From Variovorax terrae (GTDB lineage Bacteria; Pseudomonadota; Gammaproteobacteria; Burkholderiales; Burkholderiaceae_C), in the NCBI RefSeq assembly GCF_022809125.1, contig NZ_JALGBI010000001.1, positions 2,356,001-2,420,000 on the forward strand: 64,000 nt of DNA, in the 5' to 3' direction. Every line of letters begins with the position of its first letter. Within the stretch, counting starts at the first letter, position 1. The notes under the pieces were generated by a model, which did no database searches, had not been told where the DNA came from, and saw only the letters and a program-made list of their open reading frames with translations. A program made the translations under genes and the position numbers. Below are positions 62,300 through 64,000 of this stretch, piece by piece.

Positions 62300-64000
62300 T
62301 CCGCCTGCGCGAGCTCCTCGCTCTTTCGGGCGGCCGGTTTGGCCACCTTGATCTGAGCCTTGAAGCGTTCCTTGAGCAGGTTGTAGTAGGCCATGCCCTC
62401 GGCCGAGGTCACCCATTGCGCGTACTGGGCGCGGTCCTGCTTCGCCGAGGCTTCCTTGGCCTCGTCGCGCGCGACCACCTTGTTGACCTTGAGCACCGCA
62501 TAGCCCTGGGCGCCCAGGTCCACGCCCACCAGCACCGGCAAGGCCGAAGCGTCGGCCCGCAGCGCGGCCTCCACCACCGGCGCCGGCAGCTTCTGCGTCT
62601 GGTCGCGCGACACCTCGGCCGTCTCGGGCAGCACCGCCGCCGCGGGATTGGCCTTCCAGGCCTCGAGCTTGGCGAGCCCTTCCTTCTTCGCCTGCTCGGC
62701 GCCGCGCGCGGCCAGCACGCGCTCGCGCACATTGGCCTTCACCTCGGCCAGCGGCAGCACATGGGCCGGCGTGTACTGCGTGATGCGCCCGGCCACCAGC
62801 TGGCTGGCGCCGGTTTCCACGGCCTCGGTGTTGCGCTTCTTCTCCACGGAATCGGGCGAGAAGATGGCGTTCAGGAATTTCGGGTTGGCCAGCACGCCGG
62901 TTGCGCCCGGCGCGGGCTTGCGCATCACGTTGCTGGCGGTCTTGATGTCGAGCTTGAGCCGGTCGGCCACCGGCTTGAGGCTGTCCGACTGCTCATACAC
63001 GCCGTTGGTGAAAGCGTCGGCCATCTCGGCGAACTTGCGCTGGGCCTGCTGCTTCATCAGCTCGGCCTCGATCTCGGGCCGCATCTCCTCGAAGCTGCGC
63101 TGCTTGGGCGCGCGGATGTCGGTGAGCTTGATGATGTGGTAGCCGAAGTCCGACTCCACCACGTCGCTGATGTCGCCCTTCTTCATCGCGAACACGGCGT
63201 CTTCGAACGGCTTGACCATCGCGCCGCGCGCGAAGAAATCGAGGTCGCCTCCGTTGGGCGCGGAGCCCGGGTCCTGCGAGTTCTTCTTGGCCACGTCGGC
63301 AAAGCTGTCGGGCGCCTTGCGCACGGCGGCCAGCAGGGCATCGGCCTTCTGGCGCGCCTTCTGGCGGTCGGCGGCGGAAGCGCTCTTGGGCGCGTTGATC
63401 AGAATGTGGCTGGCACGGCGTTCCTCCTGGCCCGACAGCCGGGTGGCGTTCTGCTCGTAGTAGGTCTTCAGGTCCTGCTCGTTGACGGTGAGGCCCTTCT
63501 TGACGGTGTCGAGGTCGAGCACCACGTATTCGATGTTGGCCTGCTCGGGCGCCTGGAACAGCGCCTGGTTGTTCTTGTAGAAGGCTTCCAGCTCGGCATC
63601 GCTCGGGCTGATCTTGGCCGCGAAATCGGAGGTGTTGAAACGCGCGAGTTGTACGTCGCGCTTCTCGAAATAGGCGTTCAGCGCCACATCGGCCTGCGCC
63701 GCCGTGGCGAAGCCCGTGCCGGCCACGCCCATCAGCACCTGGCGGGTGGAGAGATCGCCGCGCACGCGGGCCTCGAACATCTCGGGCGTCATGCCCTGGC
63801 TGCCGGCGAGCTGGCGGTAGCGGTCCATGTCCAGCGTGCCGTCAGGGCGGCGCAACGAGGCGATGGTCGGGTTCTCCTGCAGCTCGCGCGCGAGCCGCTG
63901 GTCGCTGGTGGCGAGCTTGAATTTGTCGGCCGCGGCCAGCAGCACGCGGTCGCGCACCAGGCGCTCGAGCGTCGCGTAGCGCGCCTCGGGCGAGTCGAGC
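62296..64000 (-). CDS. ppiD: PpiD-like peptidyl-prolyl isomerase, 5' end outside the window
   Basis: The visible ~568 residues are the C-terminal part of a SurA/PpiD-type periplasmic foldase; the frame is open to the right edge (SPEARYATLERLVRDRVLLAAADKFK), so the membrane anchor and start are missing. N-terminal chaperone region with LARELQENPTIASL and ELEAFYKNNQALFQ. The parvulin domain reads RRASHILINAPKS, DFADVAKKNSQDPGSAPNGGDLDFFARGAMVKPFEDAVFAMKKGDISDVVESDFGYHIIKLTDI. Followed by a second SurA-N-like part ending ARKSEELAQAE. Confidence 0.92.
   Translation of the reverse strand, partial: LDSPEARYATLERLVRDRVLLAAADKFKLATSDQRLARELQENPTIASLRRPDGTLDMDRYRQLAGSQGMTPEMFEARVRGDLSTRQVLMGVAGTGFATAAQADVALNAYFEKRDVQLARFNTSDFAAKISPSDAELEAFYKNNQALFQAPEQANIEYVVLDLDTVKKGLTVNEQDLKTYYEQNATRLSGQEERRASHILINAPKSASAADRQKARQKADALLAAVRKAPDSFADVAKKNSQDPGSAPNGGDLDFFARGAMVKPFEDAVFAMKKGDISDVVESDFGYHIIKLTDIRAPKQRSFEEMRPEIEAELMKQQAQRKFAEMADAFTNGVYEQSDSLKPVADRLKLDIKTASNVMRKPAPGATGVLANPKFLNAIFSPDSVEKKRNTEAVETGASQLVAGRITQYTPAHVLPLAEVKANVRERVLAARGAEQAKKEGLAKLEAWKANPAAAVLPETAEVSRDQTQKLPAPVVEAALRADASALPVLVGVDLGAQGYAVLKVNKVVARDEAKEASAKQDRAQYAQWVTSAEGMAYYNLLKERFKAQIKVAKPAARKSEELAQAE

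Overview
The window reads as a chromosomal segment of a GC-rich betaproteobacterium, most likely Burkholderiales, family Comamonadaceae (Variovorax, Polaromonas or Acidovorax relatives). The evidence is the gene orders surE-pcm-nlpD-rpoS, rpsF-priB-rpsR-rplI-dnaB and clpB/moaE/moaD/moeA/mobB/thrC/hom/alaA, the Bug-type binding protein, the bhu/hmu-type haem locus, and two families of dispersed palindromic repeats. I see no phage, insertion sequence or CRISPR array. Both ends cut genes: a YcaQ-like protein on the left and a PpiD-like foldase on the right.

Layout. 1-8.4 kb: an FMN riboswitch controlling a type II lumazine synthase, a methyltransferase, a MipA-like porin, a divergent MFS/AraC pair, a CDF metal exporter, and an ECF42-type sigma factor with its DGPF partner. 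8.4-23.8 kb: clpB behind a sigma-32 promoter, then a long minus-strand housekeeping block (alaA, hom, thrC, mobB, moeA, moaD, moaE). A 4.2 kb metabolic cassette (aminotransferase, Bug binding protein, GntR regulator, DapA-like aldolase) splits moaD from moaE. 23.3-30.8 kb: a BCP peroxiredoxin, a PIN-PhoH ATPase, and the rpsF-priB-rpsR-rplI-dnaB operon with a UvrD-like helicase attached. 30.8-36.7 kb: a fused sodium symporter, then ppsA divergent from its regulator ppsR.

36.8-54.5 kb is an iron and peroxide region. It holds a haem uptake operon (receptor, small unknown protein, HmuS, HmuT, a VOC protein, HmuU, HmuV), ahpC-ahpF, bacterioferritin, a Fiu-type siderophore receptor with PiuC, bfd, tonB-exbB-exbD, hemP and an HbpS/GlcG-like protein. 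Four Fur-box-like palindromes lie in front of the key genes, so uptake, energisation, storage, mobilisation and peroxide defence look co-regulated by iron.

54.5-64 kb: a Bax-inhibitor/YccA protein behind a near-consensus sigma-32 promoter, rlmD, a VOC protein, surE-pcm-nlpD-rpoS, a quinone oxidoreductase, tRNA-His and ppiD.

The least explained features are: a dispersed element of about 65 bp (at least seven copies) that sits at gene 3' ends and has also entered the reading frames of rlmD and pcm; a likely leaderless 29-codon leader peptide with stem-loops ahead of the dapA-like gene; a very small membrane ORF between bfd and tonB; and a promoter-terminator unit just upstream of the PhoH gene.
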